Positions 1-9,395 are shown, counted from the stretch's first letter. The stretch is 10,775 nucleotides of DNA from DASPWV01 sp046727855 (GCA_046727855.1 JBKPDL010000162.1:1-10775), one strand, 5' to 3'. The notes: generated from the letters alone by a model not told the origin. A program made the numbers and translations.

Positions 1-1386
1 AGCGCCGTGCCCTGGTTGCCCAGAAACTGGGGCCATACGAACTTCTTCAAATTGAGAAGCGCCATATGCCCGGCGAAGCTCGGGCGGTATTCCTCGTTGA
101 AGTAAATCAGTCGGTTCGTCTTGGAAGTGGCGTTCAGCTTCCCTTCGAAGTACTTGAGATCATGAATGCGAGTACCCGACTGATTGGCGATGAGGTCGTT
201 GACGACGTGCAGGTCCTCGGCTTCGGGGCAGCTCGATGGTGAAGCTGCCGGGCGCATGGAAATAGTGGTCGCCGGTGACCACGACCATCCGGTGGAATCC
301 CTCATGGGGCGTGTAGCTCTTGCCGTCGCTGCCGACGATGTAGGCGCGAGCCTGTGTTTCCTGGCCGGTGCCCGCGTCGCGCACGATCACACGCACGCGG
401 CCAACGGGATGGCGGTACTTGAGACTCGAGATCTTCACTTCGCTTGGGGCACCGCCTACGGCGGGAATCGTCCAGAGCGTGAATTTCCCGCCGGCGTTCG
501 AGATGTAGGCCAGCTGACGGTTGTCGGGGGACCAGGCGGGTGTGTGCACCTCGCCGTCCATGTAGGTGAGGCGATGTGGATTGCCGTGCGTCGCGTTCAT
601 CACCCATAGCTGGTTCTCACCGCTTCGAAACGACGCATACGCCACCTTGACGCCGTCTGGCGACCAGACCGGCCGGGCGTGGTAGACCGTCTCCTCCTGC
701 AGCAGCAGCTCAGGCTGTTTGGTCTCTGGACGGTAGGTCCAGATGCCACCGGTCCCCTGTACGCGGCGGCTGTTCCAAGGACGATTGCTCACGAAAACGA
801 TCGCGCCGCCGTCAGGTGACCAGGCCGGCGAGATGTTCTGGAACTCGTCTGCGAGCACCGGTTGCACCTCGCCGCCGCCGGTCGGCACCGACCAGAAGCC
901 CAGCGTCTTGGCGCGATCCATCGAGACGAACAGAATCGACTTGCCGTCGCGCGCCCACTGCGGATCCACGGAGAACCCCGTACTCGCGGTGATCTTGCGC
1001 GGATTGCCGCCGTCCGCGTCGATGGTCCAGAGATCGATGACGCTGCCGGTGTCGCGGGTGAAGACGATCTGCGTGCCGTCAGGCGAGAAGTCGGGTTGCG
1101 AATCGTAGTGCGCTCCCTCGGTGAGCTGCACCGCCTCGCCGCCCGCCGCAGGAACGCGCCACAACGTGCCGCGCATGGCCACGACAATCGACTGACCGTC
1201 CGGTGCCCACGCCGGCGCCCACGGCCCCGTCGTCACCGGCGGCAAGTACATGCTCTCCATATACATCGTCGCGCCGCCGCCGCCGAAGATGCGCTGGTAG
1301 GCGGAAGGAATTTGCGGGAGGTGTGCGGTGAGCGGCGTCGCGGCGAGCAACACCGCGATGATCGCGAGCGGTGGACGTCTGATCAT
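1..1386 (-). pseudogene. Secreted PD40-propeller / CehA-McbA-type metallohydrolase, internally deleted and cut by window edge
   Basis: The start is the ATG at 1384-1386, preceded by GAGGG four bases upstream. It gives a clear signal peptide (MIRRPPLAIIAVLLAATPLTA, cleavage near residue 21), whereas the longer open frame upstream is not protein-like. Residues about 50-330 are repeated TolB/PD40 blades with WSPDG-type motifs (WAPDGQ, FSPDGT, WSPDGG, WSPDGV, WSPDNR), which form a periplasmic beta-propeller. Residues about 335-387 start the linker domain (RVRVIVRDAGTGQ, ending FTIELP). After P387 this frame runs into noise and stops at 160. Another frame resumes family-like sequence at 224 (EAEDLHVVNDLIANQ, then YFNEEYRPSFAGHMALLNL) and stays open to the window edge. 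Against the paralogue at 1493-3962, about 70-75 residues are missing at the join, including the GDHHFHMN metal site. The length lost is not a multiple of three. The product should be inactive unless this is an assembly error. It lies 106 bp downstream of the paralogue, probably in the same transcript. Confidence 0.8.
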
Positions 1387-1492
1387 CTGACCCTCGATTA
1401 CGTATTCCTGCGGCCGCCTTCGGCCCGACGGTGCGAGCGCGATCCTCCGTGCCTTTGCTGAACGTCGCGCCGTTCGACGACCGCCGCATGCA

Positions 1493-3962
1493 CTACTGCG
1501 AAGGCCGGAACGCCCGTCCTTCTGCGATGGCGGCCAGCTTGGTCCGGGCATCGGCGAAGCGGGCCTTGAGTTTCGGGATGTTCGCGGCGCCATAACGTTC
1601 GGCCAGCCGCTTGTCGGCGACGTCGAGCCACTGCAATAGTTCTTTGGCGGCGATACGCGCCGCGCTGCTGTCGGTGCTGCCGACGCGGCCGAACCACACC
1701 GGCCCGGTGTGCGCGAACGGATAACTGTCCATGACCGGCCATTCGACCGGTCCGCCGTGGACGCGGGCGGCGATCCAGCCGCCAGCGGGTGCTTTGATCC
1801 GGCCGTTCCACGTTTTGCGTCCAGGCGACGTGAGTCCCTGCCCGCTCCACGCGACAAGCCCGTTGACCAGCACTTCGACTCTCTCGAACGCGACGGGCGA
1901 CGCGACCGTCAGCTCCCACGGGACTTCTGCGGCCGTCGACGCCTGAATTGCGCCGCCGGGGCCCGTGCTTTGCGCGGTGAACATCAGCAGCGGTCCCGTG
2001 CTGACGAAGCTGCGGCCGGCGCGAAGCGCGCTCAAATAGCTCTCCATCGTCAACGGGCCTTCCGGTTTCACATACACGCGCGTGGTGCCGACGGCCATCG
2101 TGCGGAAGAAGTCGGTCATCACGTCGGTGCCCGCCGACGGCGTGAGTGCGGCACCCACGTTGAGCAGGCGGTACCAGGCGTCGCTCGTCCCCATCTCATC
2201 GCTCCACACGCACGCGACTTCGATCGTGTCGACGCCGCCGAGCACCGCGTCGGGCACCATCGCCAGCGGCAGGCCGTCAGGCGGCTCGTTGCCGCCCGGA
2301 AATGGTCCGGGCCGCATCACCGGATGGACGTACGAATTGACGCCGCCCTGCTTCGTCGCATGTGCGAGCGCCTCGATCGACGGCCGGTCGTCGTCTGCGT
2401 AAGCGGGATAGCCCGGTCCCCAATACCAGGGCCAATAGGGCGACTTGATGCCAATAAGCCCCATGTGACCGAGGAAGTGGGGGCGGATCTCCTGCCCGAA
2501 CGCGATGAGCGGCGGACCCGACGAGATCCGCTTCCAGTCGAACCACTGGAGATCGTTGACGCGCGTGTGCAGGTTCGCCATGAGCGGCGTCGCGACGTCG
2601 ACGTCCTCGCCTTGCAACATCAGCACGAGGTCCTCGGGCTCGAGCGTGTAGGGCCCACCGTAGTTCATGTGGAAGTGATGGTCGCCCGAGTACCAGCCGT
2701 CAGCCTGCGCGTTCCAGATCGGCGCGATCTCCAGGTCCACCAATGCCGTCTGCCCGGCACTGACGTGCGTCGTGCCGGTCGTCGCCGGCGCGCCGAATCC
2801 GGCCGCGGCCATCACCTTCACGTCGCCGGCCGGCACCTGCACCGTCACGAGGCCCGGCGAGTAATAGTAGACGCGGCCGTTCTGCCCGTCGAACCACACC
2901 TGTCCCGAGTCGGGGATCGCCGGGTGACCGTTGCGATCGGCTACGTGGAGGCGGCTTGGCAGCGGCGCTGTGTTACCCGCGCGCCGCGTGCGGATCCCTA
3001 CGGTGGCCGTTGGCTCACCCCAGTTCCAGGCCAGCACTTGCACGGTTGAAACCGTCCCCGCAGCGCGCGCCACTTTCCGTAACTGGAACTGCCGTTCGCG
3101 ATTGGCCTCGATGAAGAACACGGAGGTACCGTCCGCGCTCCACGTCGGCATGATCGGCCGGCCGCCGCGGACGATCCGGATGCCCGGTCCGCCGTTGACA
3201 TCGTGGATCCACAGATCCCACGCGTCAGGACTCGGCAGGCCTACAACCAGGTGCTTTGCCGTCCGGGTGCACCGTTGGACGCATCTGCGAGGCAATGGGG
3301 TAATCCACCACCACCTGGCGCTGGCCATCGGCCAGGTTCATGACGACGACCGAGTCCGAGCCCTGTCCCTTAGCGATGAACACAACTTGCGCGTCACCGG
3401 GCAGCGGTTGCGGCCTGAGCTCGATTCCCTTGTCTTCGGTGAGCCGCCTCTTCGCGCCGCTCGAAAGATCCAGCCGCCAGATGTCGAAGTCGCCGGACTC
3501 GGCCGACGAGTAGTACAACATGCGGCCGTCGCGCGAGTAAGCGGGGTCGAGGTCCATGGCCGGCGTGTTGACCAGCGTCCTCTCGCTTCCCCCGGCAACC
3601 TCGATCTCGAGCAGTGCTGTGTCCTTGCCAGTGTCGCGCACGAACGCGATACGCCGTCCGTCGGGCGACCACGCCGGACGTGAGTCGACACCTGCTCCGC
3701 GTGTCAGCCGCCGGGCCTCGCCGGCCTTCACGTCCAGAAGCCACAGCCACCCGCGGCTTGCGATGGCGAGCGAACGGCCGTCAGGCGAGGCGGCCGGGTC
3801 AGTCGGCCCGGATCCGAGGGTTGGCAGCTCGTAACCCTCCAGATAAACGTGGTGGTTGAAGCCGTTGACCTTGGGATACCGGTTGGTCCACTGCGCCTCG
3901 GCCCTCGAGTGCAACGACACGGCAGCCGCGATGGCCAGGGCCACACACGCGCGAAACTTCAT
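1493..3962 (-). pseudogene. Secreted PD40-propeller / CehA-McbA-type metallohydrolase, single-base frameshift
   Basis: The start is the ATG at 3960-3962, with AAGGAG five bases upstream and a signal peptide (cleavage after AEA, about residue 23). The first frame carries PD40 blades (ASPDGR, WSPDGR, YSRDGR) to HPDGK at residue 236, then shifts and stops at 3225. The second frame continues at HLVVGLPSPDAWDLW. Removing one A from the AAA at 3255-3257 rejoins the frames into about 822 residues. Further blades follow, then a linker domain and a PHP-like hydrolase domain. Its putative metal or catalytic motifs are GDHHFHMN (about 426-433), GQEIRPHFLGHMG (about 489-501), VHP (about 545-547) and SAGTD (about 609-613). 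A beta-sandwich-like C-terminal part and a charged helix end the protein. CehA/McbA relatives are metal-dependent hydrolases of carbamate, amide or ester bonds; the substrate here is unknown. All active-site motifs are intact, so the shift is either a sequencing error or very recent. The first frame alone would give a propeller of 245 residues. Confidence 0.85.
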
Positions 3963-4011
3963 CGTGTCTCCTTGAACCGGATAATTCCGACGGCCGCCCC
4001 TGCCGATGCCA

Positions 4012-4044
4012 TTCGCCGTTCGCTCCTCGCGAGCGAACGGCGAA
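4012..4044. repeat. Perfect 14-bp inverted repeat (hairpin) between receptor and propeller gene
   Basis: The arm TTCGCCGTTCGCTC (4012-4025) is followed by a 5-base loop (4026-4030) and its exact reverse complement GAGCGAACGGCGAA (4031-4044). It sits 51 bases past the stop of the Oar-like receptor gene and 49 bases before the start of the next gene. In the direction of transcription no T-run follows the hairpin, so it is not a textbook intrinsic terminator. It may act as a weak terminator, an mRNA-stabilising stem that lowers expression of the downstream hydrolase genes, or a REP-like element. No second copy was noticed in the window. Confidence 0.9.
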
Positions 4045-4095
4045 GACAAATACTGCACGCGAACGTCGTTCAGGTGTGAGCTCCGTCTCGTTCTG

Positions 4096-7000
4096 CTAGA
4101 AACTGAATTTGAATCCGAGCTGGAACTCCCTTGCCTCGGTGGCGGTTGTGCTGATCCGGCCGAACGCCCCCGAGGAAAAGTCGTTGGTCGGCGGACCGAA
4201 GTTGGCGCGATTAAAGAGATTGAACACCTCGAAGCGAAGTTCGCCGTTCATCCCCTGCCTGAAGCCATCGAGGCGGATCCGCTTTGTGATCGAAAGATCG
4301 GTGTTGGCCAGTCCCGGCCCCCGCACTGAGTTGCGCGGCGCGTTGCCGAACTGACCGACCGGCGTGCGCTGGAACGCGGCGGTGTTGAACCAGCGGGCCG
4401 GCGTGCGCTCACTCGCCGGAAGAATTGGGTCGCCGACCAGATTCGGGCGACACGTCGGCGTGTAGCTGCCGGCCGTGAGGCAGATGTCGCTGCCATCGAA
4501 CACGTTATAGGGGAACCCGCTCTGCCAGGTCCAGATGCTCGCCACCATCCAGCTGCCGAAGATATGGCTCATCGCGCCGGTCGTCAGCCACTGCTTGCCC
4601 GAGCCGAACGGAAGCTCGTAGACCTCGGAGATGACCAGGCGGTGCCGCGCGTCGTGGTCGGAGTACGCCCATTCCGCCGGGATGTTGGCATCGTCTTGCG
4701 GCGCCAGCACGTAGGTGCGGCTGGTCGCACCGGAGTGGAAATGCGACGAGTAGTCCTTCGACGCCGAGAGGGTGTACGCCGCCTGGAAGCCGAGACCGTT
4801 GGCGAAACGGCGCTGCAGGCTGGTCTCAATACCGTTGTATTCCGACGCCCCCCAGTTGGTGGAGCGCAGGACGGATGAGAAACCTGGATACGGCCGAAAG
4901 CGGTCCTTGGTCGCAGTGGTGGTCTGACCGGCGATGTAAATCGGCTGGTTCATCTCGCGGAACTGCAGCAGGTCGTAGCCCTTGTTGCCGACATAGGCCA
5001 TTTCGATCATGGTGCTGTTGATGAACTGCCACTGATAGCCGATGCTGTAGACGACGGTGTAGGGCTGGATGATATTGGGGTCGGTCACATAGAGCTGACC
5101 GATGACCGGCGGGCCTGCTACCGGCCGAATCGGGTTTTCCAATGTAGTGTCGCGGACGACCGGCTGCTCGTAGAACGGGTACGACAGAATCTGCTGCAGC
5201 GTGAGGTTGTTCCGGAGCTGGTTATAGAAGATACCGGCACCGCCGCGCACCGCCAGCCGGCCGTTGCCCCACACGTCCCACGAGAAGCCGACACGGGGCT
5301 GCCAGTTGTTCTTGTCCGGGAAGTAGGTGCCTTTGTCGGGCAGCCCCTCCTGTCCGGCGATGACAATGTGAGCGGCGCCGCTCTGCGGCACACCAAGCGT
5401 GGCTTGTTGATCGATGACCCACGTCGAGGTCTGGCCGAGGCTGTCGATGATCGGGCTGAAGTAGTCATAGCGGACGCCGAGGTTCAACGTCAGCCGATCG
5501 GTGATCCGCCAGTCGTCCTGGAAAAACGCGCCGTAGTTCCAGTTCTCCATGATCATCTGCGTACGGCCGGTCCCGTAGTTGAACTCGGAGGCCCGCCCGA
5601 TGAGGAAGTCCGCGAACGAATCGCCGGTGTAGGCGCCGTTGAAGACGAATCGGCCGACGGTGAAGAACCCGTTGTCCGGATCCTCCTTCCCGCGGCGGAT
5701 CTCGCCGCCCCATTTGAGATTGTGGTTGCCCCTCACGGCCGACATCACGTCGGAGATCTGATACTCGGTGGACGTGCTTCGAGTGGGGCCTTGCACGGTG
5801 TTGCCAATGCCAGACATCCCGGTGATGGTCATGTCGGGCAGGCCGAGACCGCCAATCAGATTCTGATCGCGGACGTAATTGACGCCGTAGTCCACCGGGT
5901 TCAAGAGCGGCAGATTCGAGCTGGCACTGCGCGATCGCGAGAAGCCGACGCGGAACTCGTTCAGCATGCTGGCCGAGAACACCGTGTTCAGGCCGACGGT
6001 GAGATGCTGGGTCCGCCCTTCGTTCGTTGCCGGGAAGCCCACGTACCGCGCCGGGCTCGCGCCCTGGAACGGGTTGTAGCTCTCGTTGTCCTGCAGGAAG
6101 TGCCGGTAGAACACGTTCCACCTTTGGTTGAACGAGTGATCGAAGCGCCACATGTATTGGTCGTAGTCCTGCTCCTGCGACGGCGACGCAACGTAGTTGT
6201 TCTGGCGCGGCTGGGTGCCCTCGATGTTCGGAAGGGGCATGAGCGACAGCAGGTTGAGCGCTGCCTGGCTCATTCGACCGACGGGGATACGATTTCCGGG
6301 GAAAGGCTGACCGGTGACCGGATCGATGATGTTGCGGTTGAGAAAACTGAAGTCGCCGTCACGTTCGCGCTGCGTCGCGACGACGGTTTGTTGCGTAAGG
6401 CCGCGTTCCAGGCGGAATCCTTCGTACGACCCGAAGAAGAAGGAACGGTTCCGACCCGAGTACAGGCCGGGAATTATAAGCGGCCCACCGAAGGTGCCGC
6501 CGAACTGGTTCTGGCTGAGTGGCGGCGGATCGGACAGCGCGAAGTAGTTGCGCGCTTGGAAGTCGTCGTCGCGGAGGAACTCCCAAACGTTCCCCGAGAA
6601 CTGGTTGCTGCCCGATTTGGTCACAACTGTCACGATTGACCCGGCGTTGCGCCCGAACTCCGCAGAGAAGTTGGACGTTTGGATCTTGAACTCCTGGACC
6701 GCATCGACGTTGGGACGCGCCTGGAGGGTATTGCCGCCAAGAGACACGTTCGCGACGCCGTCGAGCTGAAAGTTGTTGGCGTCGTTACGCTGGCCGTGCA
6801 CTACGAACGTGGAGCCCGTCACCCCCGAAGAGGTCGCCTGTCCGCGCGTCGTGACGCCGGGTGTGAGCAGCCCGAGGTCCGCGAAGTTGCGGCCGCTCAG
6901 CGGCAGCTCGACGATCTGCTTCTGTTCGACGACATTCCCAACGGTGGACGTAGTGGTCTGGACAATCAGCCCGTCGCCGACCACCGTGATCGTCTCCTCG

Positions 7001-7332
7001 AGCGCGCCGAGTTCGAGCGTCACGTCGACGCGAGTTTCCTGATTGACCTGCACGGTGATCGGGCCGCGCGAGTGCCGCTTGAAACCGGACAGCTCCGCCT
7101 CGATCTGATACTGTCCCGGGGCAAGCGAAGTCACCTCGTACTGACCGCGCTCGTTGCTCACCGCCTCGCGCGTGGTGTTGGTGGCCAGATTCCTGATGAG
7201 GATGGCCGCGCCGGGCAGCACGCCGCCCGATCCATCCTGGACTGCGCCGGTGATTTTGCCGCCGCTGACTTGCGCGAAACTCGGCGCACTCGCCAAGATC
7301 AGCGGAACGATCATGAACAGTACTCGTTTCAT
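4096..7332 (-). CDS. Oar-like TonB-dependent outer-membrane receptor with carboxypeptidase-regulatory-like N-terminal domain
   Basis: The 1078-residue protein is intact. It has a signal peptide (MKRVLFMIVPLILASAPSFA, cleavage about residue 20) and then a CarboxypepD_reg-like beta-sandwich at about 24-115 (GKITGAVQDGSGGVLPGA, GQYEVTSLAPGQYQIEAELS). A plug domain follows at about 115-250 (ETITVVGDG, VELPLSGRNFADLGLLTPGV, QLDGVANVSLGG). The stretch around SAEFGRNAGSIVTVVTKSGS and NVWEFLRDDDFQARNYF is characteristic of the large Oar-like receptors expanded in Acidobacteriota. The rest is beta-barrel, ending in a C-terminal phenylalanine (QLGFKFSF) as expected for an outer-membrane barrel recognised by the BAM machinery. 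Receptors of this class import oligomeric substrates or export/anchor products using TonB energy; the ligand cannot be assigned. The start codon has only a loose G-rich tract upstream. The gene lies 97 bp downstream of the M28 peptidase and upstream of two secreted hydrolases, so it is probably co-transcribed with them. Confidence 0.95.
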   Translation of the reverse strand: MKRVLFMIVPLILASAPSFAQVSGGKITGAVQDGSGGVLPGAAILIRNLATNTTREAVSNERGQYEVTSLAPGQYQIEAELSGFKRHSRGPITVQVNQETRVDVTLELGALEETITVVGDGLIVQTTTSTVGNVVEQKQIVELPLSGRNFADLGLLTPGVTTRGQATSSGVTGSTFVVHGQRNDANNFQLDGVANVSLGGNTLQARPNVDAVQEFKIQTSNFSAEFGRNAGSIVTVVTKSGSNQFSGNVWEFLRDDDFQARNYFALSDPPPLSQNQFGGTFGGPLIIPGLYSGRNRSFFFGSYEGFRLERGLTQQTVVATQRERDGDFSFLNRNIIDPVTGQPFPGNRIPVGRMSQAALNLLSLMPLPNIEGTQPRQNNYVASPSQEQDYDQYMWRFDHSFNQRWNVFYRHFLQDNESYNPFQGASPARYVGFPATNEGRTQHLTVGLNTVFSASMLNEFRVGFSRSRSASSNLPLLNPVDYGVNYVRDQNLIGGLGLPDMTITGMSGIGNTVQGPTRSTSTEYQISDVMSAVRGNHNLKWGGEIRRGKEDPDNGFFTVGRFVFNGAYTGDSFADFLIGRASEFNYGTGRTQMIMENWNYGAFFQDDWRITDRLTLNLGVRYDYFSPIIDSLGQTSTWVIDQQATLGVPQSGAAHIVIAGQEGLPDKGTYFPDKNNWQPRVGFSWDVWGNGRLAVRGGAGIFYNQLRNNLTLQQILSYPFYEQPVVRDTTLENPIRPVAGPPVIGQLYVTDPNIIQPYTVVYSIGYQWQFINSTMIEMAYVGNKGYDLLQFREMNQPIYIAGQTTTATKDRFRPYPGFSSVLRSTNWGASEYNGIETSLQRRFANGLGFQAAYTLSASKDYSSHFHSGATSRTYVLAPQDDANIPAEWAYSDHDARHRLVISEVYELPFGSGKQWLTTGAMSHIFGSWMVASIWTWQSGFPYNVFDGSDICLTAGSYTPTCRPNLVGDPILPASERTPARWFNTAAFQRTPVGQFGNAPRNSVRGPGLANTDLSITKRIRLDGFRQGMNGELRFEVFNLFNRANFGPPTNDFSSGAFGRISTTATEAREFQLGFKFSF

Positions 7333-7429
7333 ACTCGTGCCCCCGTCCCCATCCAGGTTGTCAGAAGTGCTCGTTTTGTAGTTGCCTGGTTCCAGGTGGT
7401 TGCTTTCCCTCTCCAGTCGTCATCCGATC

Positions 7430-9091
7430 TCAGCGGCTCGACGTCATCGAGCCGACATAGGCCGCATCGAATTTCGGCCGCGTCGCACTGTCTGCGAGGC
7501 CTCTCGCCGACAGGTACACGAGCCGCACGATTTTCTCCATCTTCGGGTAATTGATGCGATCCCACGTGTCGTTCGCGGTGTGATAGTCGGGATGCTCGCC
7601 GGTGTTGAAGAGCACCATCGGCACGCCTTTGATCGCAAACGGAAAGTGATCACTCCGCGAGAACCAGCCCTCACGATCGTCGCCGTCGGTTTTGTAATCG
7701 AGCTTCAAGCCGATCTTCTGGTTCGCGGTCTCGATGACCCGCCGGAGGTCTGGGCTATAGAGCGTGCCGACGAGGTTCACGGCGTTCTTGTTGTCCTCCG
7801 CGTGCGTGTTCCAGGTGGCCGACTCCTCGTCGCGGCCGATCATGTCCATGTTGAGCACTGCCACGGTCTTGTCGAGCGGGACAATGGGGTGATCCACATA
7901 GTGAAAGGCGCCTTGGAGGAAATCCTCCTCGGCTTCGAAGACCAGGAACAGGATGCTTCGCTTGGGCGGCGTCGGTATGGCGCGAAACGCCTCGGCGATG
8001 GCGATGACCGCGGCGCAGGCGCTGGCGTTGTCGTCGGCGCCGTGGAAGGTGAACGGCAGCTTCTGGCCGACGTGATCAAAGTGGCCGGTGACGACGACGT
8101 ACTCATCTTTGAGTTGGGGATCGGAACCCTCGATGACGCCGAGCACGTTGTGCGTATCCACGTTCTGGCGCTCGCGTACGGCGCGGCGCATCTGCACACT
8201 CGTGCCGGGAACTGCGATCGACTGCGGCGTCCCGGCCTTGTCGATCGCGTCTTGAAGCTGCGCAATCGTCTTGCCCGATCCCGCCAACAGGTCGTCGGCA
8301 ACGCGGGTCGGGATGTTGAACACCGGCAGGTCCCAGAACGGGCTCGTCAGCGAGTGATTGGGGCGATCAGTGCGAATCTGGCCGTTGGTGGGTCCGCTCG
8401 CGACTCGCTGCGGCCGGCGCGGCGGTCCCTGGACGATGAGGATGCCGACCGCGCCTTTGCGCCGCGCCACCTCCGGCTTCCACGCCGGGTAGGCGTGGTA
8501 GGTGTCCCACGTGCCCTTGAACTTGCTCTTGGGATCGCTCGCCTGGGGCTCGCGCGCGAGAACCATCACCACCTTGCCGGCGACATCGATGCCGGCGTAA
8601 TCGTTGTAACCGTACTCCGGCGCATCGATCCCGTAGCCGGCGAAGACGAGCGGCGCCTTGACCTCCACGGCGATGCCGCCCTGCCTTGCCAGCGAGAAGT
8701 CGGAGGGCAGGACGTACTCCCTGGTGTTGGTTCCGCCCCCGGCCGTGATTGTCGCCATCAGCTTCGTCTGGGCGCGATCGATGTACGACTCCGTCATCGG
8801 GAACGCCTGGAAAAAGGTCCCGCGATCGCCGACCGGCTTCAGACCCATCCGGTAGAAGAAGGCGGCGATGTAGTTCGCGGCGATTCGCCCCTCGACGCTG
8901 AGCGAATCGCGACCGGCCATCTCCGGTGCGGCCAGAAAGAACACGTGACCCTTCAGCGCGTCAGCGCGAATCGTGTCGAGGCCGGGATCGGCCGATTGGG
9001 TGGCGACCGCGGCGACGGTCGCCAGCACCAACAGGCCAGCCGCTGAAAGCCGGCGAAGAATCCGAGGTCGATTGCCGTCAGTCACCAACAT
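7430..9091 (-). CDS. Secreted M28-family zinc aminopeptidase with protease-associated-like domain
   Basis: The protein has 553 residues: an N-terminal signal sequence (hydrophobic residues about 16-30), a protease-associated-like insert at about 130-270 and an M28 catalytic domain at about 310-535. All M28 landmarks are present: GHFDHVG (H337, D339), GADDNASA (D353), the FEAEE pair (E388 as general base, E389 as ligand), NMDMIGR (D416) and DYHTANDTWDRINYP (H504). SRSDHFPFA is also typical. The enzyme should remove N-terminal residues from peptides in the periplasm or outside the cell, using two zinc ions. The ATG at 9089-9091 touches its AGGAG (9092-9096) with no spacer, while the GTG at 9083-9085 has a six-base spacer. 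The true start is therefore probably that GTG, giving 551 residues. It is the first gene of the minus-strand block, with the Oar-like receptor 97 bp downstream, which suggests extracellular peptide processing coupled to uptake. It appears intact. Confidence 0.95.
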   Translation of the reverse strand: MLVTDGNRPRILRRLSAAGLLVLATVAAVATQSADPGLDTIRADALKGHVFFLAAPEMAGRDSLSVEGRIAANYIAAFFYRMGLKPVGDRGTFFQAFPMTESYIDRAQTKLMATITAGGGTNTREYVLPSDFSLARQGGIAVEVKAPLVFAGYGIDAPEYGYNDYAGIDVAGKVVMVLAREPQASDPKSKFKGTWDTYHAYPAWKPEVARRKGAVGILIVQGPPRRPQRVASGPTNGQIRTDRPNHSLTSPFWDLPVFNIPTRVADDLLAGSGKTIAQLQDAIDKAGTPQSIAVPGTSVQMRRAVRERQNVDTHNVLGVIEGSDPQLKDEYVVVTGHFDHVGQKLPFTFHGADDNASACAAVIAIAEAFRAIPTPPKRSILFLVFEAEEDFLQGAFHYVDHPIVPLDKTVAVLNMDMIGRDEESATWNTHAEDNKNAVNLVGTLYSPDLRRVIETANQKIGLKLDYKTDGDDREGWFSRSDHFPFAIKGVPMVLFNTGEHPDYHTANDTWDRINYPKMEKIVRLVYLSARGLADSATRPKFDAAYVGSMTSSR

Positions 9092-9395
9092 CTCCTAAAT
9101 GGAAATGTGCTCTCGGATGAGCACGACATCGTATCAACTCGTCTCAAAGCTGTCGCCAGAGCAGGCTCGGACTCCGCGGAGGTGGCAGCGCCCGTCGCCG
9201 CGAGACCGCAGCGGCGCCAGCAGCCGCGGCTCGGATCGCAGACTGCACCGCGATCGCGCGGGCACGATCCGGCGCAGAGCAGAGGGGACTTTCGTCGCGG
9301 TGAGTCTCACCGCAGGTCAAAGGAACGCGCTAATCCTAGAGCAAGGTTCGCCGCAATGTAAAGGCGATGTTAAGCGTGCACGCGCGCCGACGACC
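9092..9395. other. Non-coding stretch upstream of the M28 peptidase
   Basis: I see no protein-like reading frame here on either strand. It separates the recombinase relic from the peptidase gene and should contain the peptidase promoter. No convincing sigma-70 -35/-10 pair was found on the minus strand; TTGACC occurs at about 9316-9321 but has no good -10 at 16-18 bases. A 17-bp palindrome is listed separately. Confidence 0.6.
9297..9313. promoter_or_regulatory. 17-bp palindrome, possible operator upstream of the M28 peptidase
   Basis: GCGGTGAGTCTCACCGC is a perfect 8-bp inverted repeat around one central base. A one-base centre cannot form a good RNA hairpin loop, so a dimeric DNA-binding protein is the more natural reader. 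On the minus strand TTGACC, which resembles a -35 box, ends only two bases before the palindrome, so a bound protein could block a promoter there. It lies about 205 bases upstream of the peptidase start, and no regulator gene is nearby. The assignment is tentative. Confidence 0.3.

Noticed and set aside
1412..1425. A GGCCG/CGGCC mini-hairpin between the two paralogues as a terminator
   Set aside because: It is a five-base stem with no T-run, in a GC-rich background where such stems are common.
1709..3049. A 446-codon plus-strand open frame opposite the propeller-hydrolase
   Set aside because: Its composition is typical of an antisense shadow (Arg/His-rich), and the opposite strand has clear catalytic motifs.
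3250..3262. Programmed +1 frameshifting in the propeller-hydrolase
   Set aside because: AAA-to-AAG slippage is possible in principle, but there is no rare or stop codon in the A site and no stimulatory element was seen. A one-base error or mutation is simpler.
5368..6639. A 423-codon plus-strand open frame opposite the Oar-like receptor
   Set aside because: It is a shadow frame caused by high third-position GC in the real gene, with no recognisable domain.
7382..9046. A 554-codon plus-strand open frame opposite the M28 peptidase
   Set aside because: It is an antisense shadow of a GC-rich gene: Arg/His/Val/Asp-rich, no family resemblance and no ribosome binding site. The minus strand encodes a complete M28 enzyme.
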